Assembly: GCA_021804355.1 (NCBI GenBank)
Contig: JAJZHP010000011.1
Span: forward strand, 1-37,677
Direction: 5' to 3'
DNA length: 37,677 bases
From: Pseudomonadota bacterium
GTDB taxonomy: Bacteria; Pseudomonadota; Gammaproteobacteria; Pseudomonadales; Moraxellaceae
The notes beneath the pieces were generated by a model. That model made no database searches. It was not told the origin of the DNA and saw nothing but the letters and a program-made list of their open reading frames with translations. A program made the position numbers and the translations under genes. This document shows, one piece after another, positions 8,129-14,949 of the stretch. The stretch's first letter is position 1, and each line of letters starts with the position of its first letter.

Positions 8129-8151
8129 GATTCCGGATAAGGGATCGTAAC

Positions 8152-8180
8152 TTGACATTAGACGATCGGTCTACTAGGAT
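8152..8180 (+). promoter_or_regulatory. nemR promoter with embedded palindromic NemR-type operator
   Basis: A near-consensus sigma-70 promoter: TTGACA (8152-8157), 17-base spacer, TAGGAT (8175-8180). The spacer contains TAGACGATCGGTCTA (8159-8173), an inverted repeat with arms TAGAC and GTCTA. It sits exactly where a bound TetR-type repressor would exclude RNA polymerase. From memory it resembles boxes reported upstream of nemRA operons. The -10 box ends six bases before the nemR ATG. The site is also about 45 bases upstream of the divergent recQ start, so NemR could affect recQ too. Confidence 0.8.
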
Positions 8181-8186
8181 GAGCGT

Positions 8187-8795
8187 ATGACACGACAAAC
8201 GCACTATCAAGATACCCGCGAGCACCTGCTGAATGTAGGAGAGCGCGTTATGCGCGGTCAGGGCTTTGCAGCGACGGGTTTGACAGAAATTCTCAAGGAA
8301 GCCGAAGTTCCCAAGGGTTCTTTTTATCATTATTTCAAGTCTAAGGAAGCCTTCGGGGTAGCTTTGCTGGAGCGGTATTTTGCCAGGTACCTGGAAGAGC
8401 TTGATGCTTTTCTGGGGCATACAGGTGCTCCTGATGAGCGTTTATTAGCTTACTTCCGTCAGTGGATTGATCGTATGCAGGCCGTGGGTTGTACCCAGGG
8501 ATGCTTTGCGGTCAAGTTATCGGCCGAGGTATCGGATCTTTCAGAAGATATGCGGTTGGCCTTGGTGGCAGGTCGTGAGGCCGTCGTCAGACGACTGGCC
8601 GTCGCCTTACGGCAGATACAGGAGCTGCAGGGTGAAAAACGTGATGCGGCAGATATTGAGGTAGGTGCGGAGTCACTGTATGCCCTGTGGTGTGGAGCTG
8701 ACTTGGCTGCCAAAGTGCAGCGTGGCGATACTCCATTGCAAGCAGCATGGATATTGACGCGTCGTATTTTAAATAGAAGTGACATGACAACGTAG
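8187..8795 (+). CDS. nemR: TetR-family electrophile/bleach-sensing repressor NemR
   Basis: A 202-residue TetR-family repressor closely resembling E. coli NemR, which is inactivated by electrophiles, quinones and hypochlorous acid through a redox-active cysteine. The HTH region ([20 protein letters not shown]) and the motif [19 protein letters not shown] align well. Cys106 falls at the exact position of the E. coli sensor cysteine, and Lys176 in [11 protein letters not shown] corresponds to the lysine that forms a sulfenamide bond with it. The start at 8187 is supported by alignment of [15 protein letters not shown] with E. coli NemR. No Shine-Dalgarno sequence precedes it, and the promoter would start transcription at about the ATG. 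nemA follows 22 bases after the stop. Confidence 0.92.
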   Translation: MTRQTHYQDTREHLLNVGERVMRGQGFAATGLTEILKEAEVPKGSFYHYFKSKEAFGVALLERYFARYLEELDAFLGHTGAPDERLLAYFRQWIDRMQAVGCTQGCFAVKLSAEVSDLSEDMRLALVAGREAVVRRLAVALRQIQELQGEKRDAADIEVGAESLYALWCGADLAAKVQRGDTPLQAAWILTRRILNRSDMTT

Positions 8796-8817
8796 AAGTT
8801 TCTCCAGGAGATCAAGC

Positions 8818-9912
8818 ATGACCAATACCTTATTTACCCCTGTACACGTAGGTTCTATGACCTGGCCCAATCGCATCGTGATGGCACCTTTGACGCGTAT
8901 GCGCGCCACCCAACCAGGTGATGTTCCGGCACCGATGTCTGTTACGTATTACGAGCAACGTGCAACAGCTGGGTTGATTATCTCTGAGGCGGCACAGATC
9001 TCGCCGCAAGGTAAAGGCTACATGGCTACTCCGGGTATTTATTCCGCTGAGCAGATTCAAGGTTGGCGGAAAGTGACGGATGCGGTTCATGCCGCTGGTG
9101 GTCGTATGGCTTTGCAGTTATGGCATGTAGGGCGCGTATCTCATCACTCCCTGCAGCCTGACCAACAGTTGCCTGTCTCTGCATCAGCACTGCCTTATCA
9201 AAACCGTACAACGATCATGGGGGAGGAGGGTACCCCGGTACGCGTGGATTGTGACACGCCGCGTGCGTTGCGCACCGATGAGATCCCAGGCTTGGTGGAG
9301 ACTTACCGAAAAGCGACAGAAAATGCGCGCGAAGCCGGTTTTGATATGGTGGAAGTACATGCTGCCCATGGATATCTACTGCACCAGTTTCAGTCCACAC
9401 AAAGTAATCATCGCTCAGATGCTTACGGGGGATCTCTGGAAAACCGTGCCCGGTTGACCCTGGAAGCGCTGGATGCATCGATTGCAGCTTGGGATGCTGA
9501 TCATGTGGGCATCCGAATTTCACCCCTGGGTATCTTTAATGGCCTGGATGATCATGATGGGGAGGCGATGGGGTTTTACTTGGCGGAGCAGTTTCATCAG
9601 CGCAAAATTGCATATTTGCATTTGTCAGAACCAGACTGGGCCGGTGGTCCGGTATTAAGCGAAGCCTTCCGGCGCGGATTGCGTCAGCGATTCCCAGGGG
9701 TACTGATCGCAGCAGGAAACTACACGCAGGAGAAGGCGGAGCCTTTACTAGCCGCCGGCCTGATTGATGCCGTGGCTTTTGGGCGCAGTTACATCGCTAA
9801 TCCTGATCTCGTGCGCCGTCTACAACTGAAGTCAGCGCTCAATGCGCCTCGTCCCGAGTTATTTTATGGTGGCGATGAAAAAGGTTACACCGATTATCCT
9901 TTGCTGCCGTAA
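8818..9912 (+). CDS. nemA: N-ethylmaleimide reductase, Old Yellow Enzyme family
   Basis: A 364-residue FMN-dependent, NAD(P)H-using ene-reductase of the Old Yellow Enzyme family. It reduces activated alkenes such as N-ethylmaleimide, quinones, nitrate esters and methylglyoxal-type electrophiles in the cytoplasm. Visible family features: [13 protein letters not shown] near the N-terminus, substrate-binding His181 and His184 followed by Tyr186 ([13 protein letters not shown]), the [10 protein letters not shown] motif, and the C-terminal FMN phosphate region ([12 protein letters not shown]). A good ribosome site AGGAG (8806-8810) lies seven bases before the ATG. It is in one operon with nemR, matching the E. 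coli arrangement (without gloA). Its 3' end overlaps the convergent ATP-grasp gene by 19 bases. Confidence 0.95.
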   Translation: MTNTLFTPVHVGSMTWPNRIVMAPLTRMRATQPGDVPAPMSVTYYEQRATAGLIISEAAQISPQGKGYMATPGIYSAEQIQGWRKVTDAVHAAGGRMALQLWHVGRVSHHSLQPDQQLPVSASALPYQNRTTIMGEEGTPVRVDCDTPRALRTDEIPGLVETYRKATENAREAGFDMVEVHAAHGYLLHQFQSTQSNHRSDAYGGSLENRARLTLEALDASIAAWDADHVGIRISPLGIFNGLDDHDGEAMGFYLAEQFHQRKIAYLHLSEPDWAGGPVLSEAFRRGLRQRFPGVLIAAGNYTQEKAEPLLAAGLIDAVAFGRSYIANPDLVRRLQLKSALNAPRPELFYGGDEKGYTDYPLLP

Positions 9913-11042
9913 ACCTGGGCAAAACCTCCGCCAGGCGTACGAAAGTTTGTCGTTTGCCCGCGATAGAGGCGGGCACACAGCAGTAGTAATTGACCTGCGT
10001 AGGCGTAGGCGCGCAGGTCAACCTTCATCGGTTCGCTGGTTCCGGGTAATACTAGCGTACTAGGTGGGCAATAGCCCTGCGCGACGTAAGTACCATCCTG
10101 CATCAGCTCAGTTAATTTGCCCCGGGTTATTTTGCGACCGCTGTAAGTGCCTTTACTGCCATATCCTGCGGCGGGCTTAAAGAACCAGTCGTGCCTATGC
10201 GTCCACCAGTAGTCAGCATCCTGAGCTTGCATGACCTGCATGGGAAGCCATAGGGAACTAAGAGCCTGAGCATGTGCAGGATCATATGGATTAACCCATG
10301 TTGCCAAGTCGATCAGATTGCGTTTGTCAGCATACAAGGCATGGGTCTGAGGACTAGGGACCAGCACATGCTGTTTTAGAGCAGGGTGATCGGTCAGATA
10401 AAAATCAGTAAGTCGATTATAAATCAGGGTATGTGGATCCTGATCGATCAGAGAGCAGGCATCGACCAGGGTTGATTTTAGTCCGTTACGCTCAAATAAC
10501 TCACGATAGAGCAGAAATTCTGGCAACAAAAACTGAGTTGCAGGTTGGTCATCAACGATCAAGACCTGTTGCAGGCTTAGCCCGGGGCGTTGTTGCTGCC
10601 AAGCATCCTGTAGCATACGCATCACCACAGCCTCTATATCCACATCATGAGGGGGGAGGCCAGCTTTCGCTAAGCGTTGGCGTTGCCAGGCGTTGAGCAA
10701 GAGGCCGCCAGCATTGGTATTGATTTCAATCAGGCGGAGTTCACGCTGGTCCACATGAAAATCATAGCAAAGAAAAGCGCCGGGAACCGCAGGACCCTCT
10801 TCCTGTAAACCATGGCGCTGTAAAAGGCGTTGTCGTAGTTGGGGCGCCTGCAGGGTGGCTTCTAAGAGGGCCAGTATCTGACGTAATTGCAGCACCATAT
10901 CAGGTGCCATGAGCAGATTATGCGGCGCCATCAGGCGTTGAGCCTGGATAAACGACGGCTCTCCCCAACCAGCAGGGAGCTCGTGATCAAGCACAGGGGG
11001 GGTATTTAGAATTTCAAAAGGAGGAGAAAATATAGGTATCAT
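9894..11042 (-). CDS. ATP-grasp fold protein of unknown substrate
   Basis: 382 residues. Features that suggest an ATP-grasp ligase: IEINTNAGG (105-113), an acidic/Asn metal-binding motif; [10 protein letters not shown] (238-247); the nucleotide-binding stretch [16 protein letters not shown] (287-302) with Lys289; KVDLRAYAY (340-348); and [13 protein letters not shown] near the C-terminus. The Glu-x-Asn motif comes before the Lys/Gly-rich loop, the reverse of classical ATP-grasps. This suggests a circularly permuted member, as in the glutathionylspermidine-synthase-like and DUF404/407 groups. Such enzymes form amide bonds between a carboxylate and an amine. The start at 11042 has AGGT six bases upstream. 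I know no characterised homologue. It is separated from the upstream TRAP gene by a strong terminator. Confidence 0.7.
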   Translation of the reverse strand: MIPIFSPPFEILNTPPVLDHELPAGWGEPSFIQAQRLMAPHNLLMAPDMVLQLRQILALLEATLQAPQLRQRLLQRHGLQEEGPAVPGAFLCYDFHVDQRELRLIEINTNAGGLLLNAWQRQRLAKAGLPPHDVDIEAVVMRMLQDAWQQQRPGLSLQQVLIVDDQPATQFLLPEFLLYRELFERNGLKSTLVDACSLIDQDPHTLIYNRLTDFYLTDHPALKQHVLVPSPQTHALYADKRNLIDLATWVNPYDPAHAQALSSLWLPMQVMQAQDADYWWTHRHDWFFKPAAGYGSKGTYSGRKITRGKLTELMQDGTYVAQGYCPPSTLVLPGTSEPMKVDLRAYAYAGQLLLLCARLYRGQTTNFRTPGGGFAQVYGSKG

Positions 11043-11074
11043 CGCTTACCTGTGGCAAGCCAAAACGTTTATTG

Positions 11075-11107
11075 AAAAAAGGGGTTGGGGGCAGTGCTGC
11101 CCCCAAC
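11075..11107 (-). terminator. Rho-independent terminator after the TRAP permease gene
   Basis: On the minus strand a perfect 10-bp stem (11107-11098 with 11093-11084; arms GTTGGGGGCA and TGCCCCCAAC, loop GCAC) is followed after a few bases by six T (11080-11075). It lies 17 bases past the TRAP stop codon and only about 30 bases before the ATP-grasp start codon. It either separates the two transcripts or attenuates read-through. Confidence 0.9.
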
Positions 11108-11123
11108 TATGCAGCATCCCCTA

Positions 11124-13226
11124 TTAGTGGCCTATCATGAACAGAGGAACAAAGGCCACTGTCAGCAAGCCTATCGACATGACGATAACGGGTACAATCC
11201 AGCGCTCATAGCGACGGAAGAAGCGAAGATTTTTAACTTCGGCATCAGCCTTGTCAATTTCTTCTTCGCCGACGACGTGACGTGTCAACAGCTGATTCAA
11301 AGCAACAGGCGGTAACAGATAGCCTAGTTCAAAGGCGACCAGCACCATCATCCAGAAGTGGACAGGATCTATGCCTGCTTTGTAGGCGATGGGAGCCAGG
11401 GTGCTCGACACCAGAATCACCGCCCCAAAAGGATCCATGAACATACCCACCAGCACTTTAGTCACCACCAGGAAGCTCATCGCTACCCAAATATTGGGGA
11501 AGTGTGTGGGTGCCAAGTCCATAATGCCTGATCGGGATACGACGCCACCCATGGTCAAGCTCAAGGCCATCAGCATGATCAGAGCACCAATATGTCCGGT
11601 AGTTTCATTGGTAGCAAAACGAATGGAACGCTCCAGACCCTGACGACGGTTGCGCTTTTTGGGTGGATTCTTTTCATGAGGATTACGACGTAGCTTGTCG
11701 AAAATGACCAGCACCAACATGATGATGGGCATAATGACCGGAGCCGTAAACTCATTCAGCGGTGTGTCCAGCAACAAGCGGTAGCCAACAACCACCAAGC
11801 CGATGATGATGATATAAGGAATAACAGGGACGCAGTTACGTATCATGCCCGGTATCGCCACACTAGGCCGTTCGATCTTCACTCGATGTGTTCGATGGAT
11901 CTGGGAAACGATAAAGAAGAGGGTAGATGTCAGGATGAAGACCCAAAAGCCCCAATGAAACAAGGCTGCTGTAGTAACTTCTTTGTTCAAAGCCGCAATC
12001 AGTACCACGAGCAGACAGGGGCGTAGCACGACACCTAGAGATCCAGACATGGCGGTGGCGGCGAGAGCAAACTGACGGCTACCGCCTGCTTGTTTGACTT
12101 CGTTATAAATCAAGGGGCCAGCTGCAATGACAAAAATCCCTGAGGCACCGGTATAGGCGGTAGGAACCGCTGCTGCCAGCAAAATGATATAGGTCAGCAT
12201 TTCAGGAGAGAATTTCCACGGACGTAAGATGTCGAGGAAAAGATCTACGACACGTGACTGTTTGAGCAACATGCCGGTCCAGATGTAGAGCGAAAGGTTC
12301 AAGAAGATGGAAGAAAGGTCCATCATTTGATTCATATAAATAGAAAGCGCAGGATGGTCACCACGCGTTATGAAGAAAATACTGCCATTGATCGCCATAA
12401 AGGCATAGATCGGAATGGACAGCAGCGCTTTGCCCAAGGTTCCACCCGGTTGGGCATGGGCCGGTGTCTGGAAGATCTGAGCGATGCTCACCAGGGTCAA
12501 TAAACTGAACATGGTGATCCACGTATAAAATATCCAGGGTTTATCGACGGGTACACCTGAGTTCAAATCCACTCTGAGGTGACTGACGCAGGAAAATACC
12601 AGCAGCGCATTAGCGATAGCCATGGCAATGGCTTGCACCTTGAAGTCCAGAACAGAACGTCCCGGTCGCAGCGTAATATGATGAAATCCCAGGGTTGTCG
12701 TCATCGAGGCAAAGAATACGATCAGCAATAACAGCAGGGGGCGGTTATCCATACCGAAATGAAACAGCCAGAAAAAAGCCGTCTCAAAGGTACGATAGGC
12801 GCGCAGGCCGGGTGTGATGTGCTGTACGATCTTTTGGTAAATGACATGCCGCTCGCGGCATTGATCCAGTGAGGTTTGAACCGATTGGCGAACTGCCTGC
12901 GGATCTACCGGCGATGAGGCAAATAACGACCCAAAATCATCGCTGCTACTTGAAGATTGGGTGGCAGCTATTTGTTTCGCAACCTCAGCGTCAATGTTGG
13001 CATTGGCATCGCAGGTGGGGAGGGTTGGGTCAGCTCGCAGCATAAAATATTGCACGCCGGCGGCAGGATCACCAAAGATCTTCTCCCCCATACGTAACAA
13101 CTGGCCATGGAACATTTCCCCGGTTCCTATGATCAGCGTCAGCAGTAGTAACACAAACATGGGCAAACTGGACAGCCATTCGCCTATCGTTCGATTTAAT
13201 AGCACTGGTTTTGCAGAGTGCATCAT
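11124..13226 (-). CDS. TRAP transporter permease, fused small (DctQ-like) and large (DctM) subunits
   Basis: A 700-residue inner-membrane protein. The N-terminal ~260 residues hold about four hydrophobic segments and a ~130-residue polar insert between the first two, with two Cys (in LPTCDANANID and LDQCRERH). This part probably corresponds to the DctQ-like subunit. Residues ~265-700 have the many-helix, glycine/proline-rich DctM pattern (ILLAAAVPTAYTGASGIFVI, ATAMSGSLGVVLRPC, FMDPFGAVILVSSTLAPIAY). TRAP transporters import organic acids using a Na+ gradient and need a periplasmic DctP binding protein, which is not encoded nearby. AAGGGATG precedes two adjacent ATGs; 13223 is as likely a start as 13226. 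The substrate is unknown. Confidence 0.88.
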   Translation of the reverse strand: MMHSAKPVLLNRTIGEWLSSLPMFVLLLLTLIIGTGEMFHGQLLRMGEKIFGDPAAGVQYFMLRADPTLPTCDANANIDAEVAKQIAATQSSSSSDDFGSLFASSPVDPQAVRQSVQTSLDQCRERHVIYQKIVQHITPGLRAYRTFETAFFWLFHFGMDNRPLLLLLIVFFASMTTTLGFHHITLRPGRSVLDFKVQAIAMAIANALLVFSCVSHLRVDLNSGVPVDKPWIFYTWITMFSLLTLVSIAQIFQTPAHAQPGGTLGKALLSIPIYAFMAINGSIFFITRGDHPALSIYMNQMMDLSSIFLNLSLYIWTGMLLKQSRVVDLFLDILRPWKFSPEMLTYIILLAAAVPTAYTGASGIFVIAAGPLIYNEVKQAGGSRQFALAATAMSGSLGVVLRPCLLVVLIAALNKEVTTAALFHWGFWVFILTSTLFFIVSQIHRTHRVKIERPSVAIPGMIRNCVPVIPYIIIIGLVVVGYRLLLDTPLNEFTAPVIMPIIMLVLVIFDKLRRNPHEKNPPKKRNRRQGLERSIRFATNETTGHIGALIMLMALSLTMGGVVSRSGIMDLAPTHFPNIWVAMSFLVVTKVLVGMFMDPFGAVILVSSTLAPIAYKAGIDPVHFWMMVLVAFELGYLLPPVALNQLLTRHVVGEEEIDKADAEVKNLRFFRRYERWIVPVIVMSIGLLTVAFVPLFMIGH

Positions 13227-13552
13227 TCATCCCTTTTTGTTATATCAACGTTCAACGTCACCCAGTTCGGTGCATCCAGTCCTGTGGTGGGCGCGCTGAT
13301 AATAAAGCCATGCGCGAATCTCGACCACTGTCATGCATCAAAATTTCCGGGAATTTGTTTAAATTTTCAGTAAAAACCCTCGTCAAGCTCGCATTCTAGG
13401 TGAATCATGTCTTGGCGTCACTGACGTAAGCGACCGAATAGGTAGTCCATTAGGGCCATGTGTCAGATACATATTGTCATCACTTTACGGGTGTACATGA
13501 CCTGAAATAGTGGTGAAAATAGCCGCCGATTAAAAGAGTGCAAGGTATGGGC
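13227..13552 (+). other. Divergent regulatory region between TRAP and START-domain genes
   Basis: About 325 bases with no gene. Two dyads stand out: the near-perfect 16-bp palindrome AAATTTCCGGGAATTT (13341-13356, one mismatched pair) and CGTCACTGACG (13416-13426, perfect 5-bp arms). Either could be an operator serving the divergent genes. No near-consensus promoter was identified with confidence. Confidence 0.4.
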
Positions 13553-14242
13553 ATGATGGTGCGATGGAAATGGGCGCTGAGGGTAGTCATGGTGTCAGTC
13601 CTGGTGGGTGGGGGAGCCTGGGCTGTCACGCCTCCTGAACCTGCAGGGCCCTGGCAAACCGTGATCAACAGTCCTGAGTTGGATATCGTCATCGCTACCC
13701 GTGCCAAGCAGGGAACTAATATCCGTGAATTTTCAGCAGTGACTACGGTCAAAAGCTCTCTGGCTGGACTGGTCGCGCTGATTGAGGATACCGGTAATTT
13801 ACCCAACTGGATGCATCGCATCGGTCGTGTCGATATTGTGCATCGCCAGGATGATCATGACTTGACAGCCTATACAGTGATCAAGGCTCCCTGGCCTTTG
13901 CATGATCGCGATACCTTCATGCATTCCCATCTGTCTCAAGATGCGAAGACAGGAACGGTGACCATCAGTAGTGTGAGTGAGCCTGGCGGAGTGGGTCTGC
14001 AGACTGGATGCATTCGCATGCCTGAGATGGATACCGACTGGGTTTTTCAGCCTCTGCCCGGTCATCGCGTGAAAGTGACGTTTAGGGGGTTTGGATTGCC
14101 AGGCGGGGTGGTGCCGGATTGGGCGGTCAACTTGGTGGTGACCGATTTGCCTTTTGGCAGTTTGCGTAATTTAAAACGACAAATTCAGCGTCAGAAGTAC
14201 CAGGATGCTCATTTTGATACCATTAAGGAAGTTAATCCATGA
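13553..14242 (+). CDS. Exported START-domain protein (first of a tandem pair)
   Basis: About 229 residues with an N-terminal signal peptide (MMVRWKWALRVVMVSVLVGG, likely cleaved after AWA). It is followed by a START/SRPBCC lipid-binding fold: VIATRAKQGTNIREFSAVTT, TGNLPNWMHRI, the APWPLHDRDTFMH motif typical of bacterial START proteins, then VKVTFRGFGLPGG and a C-terminal amphipathic helix. START domains bind a hydrophobic ligand in a deep cavity; the ligand here is unknown. ATG 13553 is preferred to GTG 13538 because AAGG (13542-13545) lies seven bases upstream. Its stop overlaps the start of a second START gene by four bases, so the pair is translationally coupled. Confidence 0.82.
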   Translation: MMVRWKWALRVVMVSVLVGGGAWAVTPPEPAGPWQTVINSPELDIVIATRAKQGTNIREFSAVTTVKSSLAGLVALIEDTGNLPNWMHRIGRVDIVHRQDDHDLTAYTVIKAPWPLHDRDTFMHSHLSQDAKTGTVTISSVSEPGGVGLQTGCIRMPEMDTDWVFQPLPGHRVKVTFRGFGLPGGVVPDWAVNLVVTDLPFGSLRNLKRQIQRQKYQDAHFDTIKEVNP

Positions 14243-14892
14243 AGTGGTGTTTAGGGTTGTTATTAGGGCTCCTGGTCGTCAGTGGGGCTCATGCTACGGA
14301 TTGGAAATTGGCGCGGGATAGGCATGGGGTACAGGTTTGGAAAGCTGAAGTTGCCGATTCGGCGGTGGAAGCGTTTAAAGCCAGAACCATTGTGCATAGT
14401 AGCCTGTCAGGGCTATTAGCCTTGTTTTATGATGTGCAGGATGCTCCGCGCTGGATAGATCGTTGTTCTCGGGTAGAGGCCCTGCAGCGAAATGATGCAC
14501 GTCATGAATATACTTTATTGATGGAAACTAATATGCCCTGGCCGGTCACTGACCGTGATGCCGTCATGAAAGGGCATTGGTATCAGGATCCGGCTACCTT
14601 AATTCTTCATTTGCAGGCAGGTGATGCTGATTCTTCCATTTACCCCCCGAGGCCAGAGTATGTGCGTACCCGGCAGTTGCGCTCCAACTGGACATTTAAA
14701 CCGCTAGGTCATGGTGATGTAGAAGTCACGACGGAAGGGCATGTCAACCCCGAGGGACATTTACCCGCTTGGGTCATCAATATTGTGCTGGAAGAGTCTC
14801 CGTATAATACGATGCGTAATCTGCAGACCATTATTAAGGAGTCTCAGTTTCAGGAGGCACATATGTCGGGCGTTACTGAGCCTATGCCGTAA
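14239..14892 (+). CDS. Exported START-domain protein (second of a tandem pair)
   Basis: 217 residues; signal peptide MKWCLGLLLGLLVVSGAHA, then a START domain parallel to its upstream neighbour: WKLARDRHGVQVWKAEV, DAPRWIDRCSRVEAL, TNMPWPVTDRDAVMKGH, TEGHVNPEGHLPAWVINIVL. The two genes are clear paralogues by motif order (PWP-x-DRD, LPGG/GHLPAW). The ATGA overlap indicates tandem duplication within one operon. It is predicted to act in the periplasm as a binding or carrier protein for lipids or aromatics (inference from fold). A TPR/glycosyltransferase gene follows after 57 bases and may be co-transcribed. Confidence 0.85.
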   Translation: MKWCLGLLLGLLVVSGAHATDWKLARDRHGVQVWKAEVADSAVEAFKARTIVHSSLSGLLALFYDVQDAPRWIDRCSRVEALQRNDARHEYTLLMETNMPWPVTDRDAVMKGHWYQDPATLILHLQAGDADSSIYPPRPEYVRTRQLRSNWTFKPLGHGDVEVTTEGHVNPEGHLPAWVINIVLEESPYNTMRNLQTIIKESQFQEAHMSGVTEPMP

Positions 14893-14949
14893 CGAAGAGG
14901 GATAGAGGGGCTTTCTGTTCATAGGCCCTAGGGTATTGCCAAGGAAATC

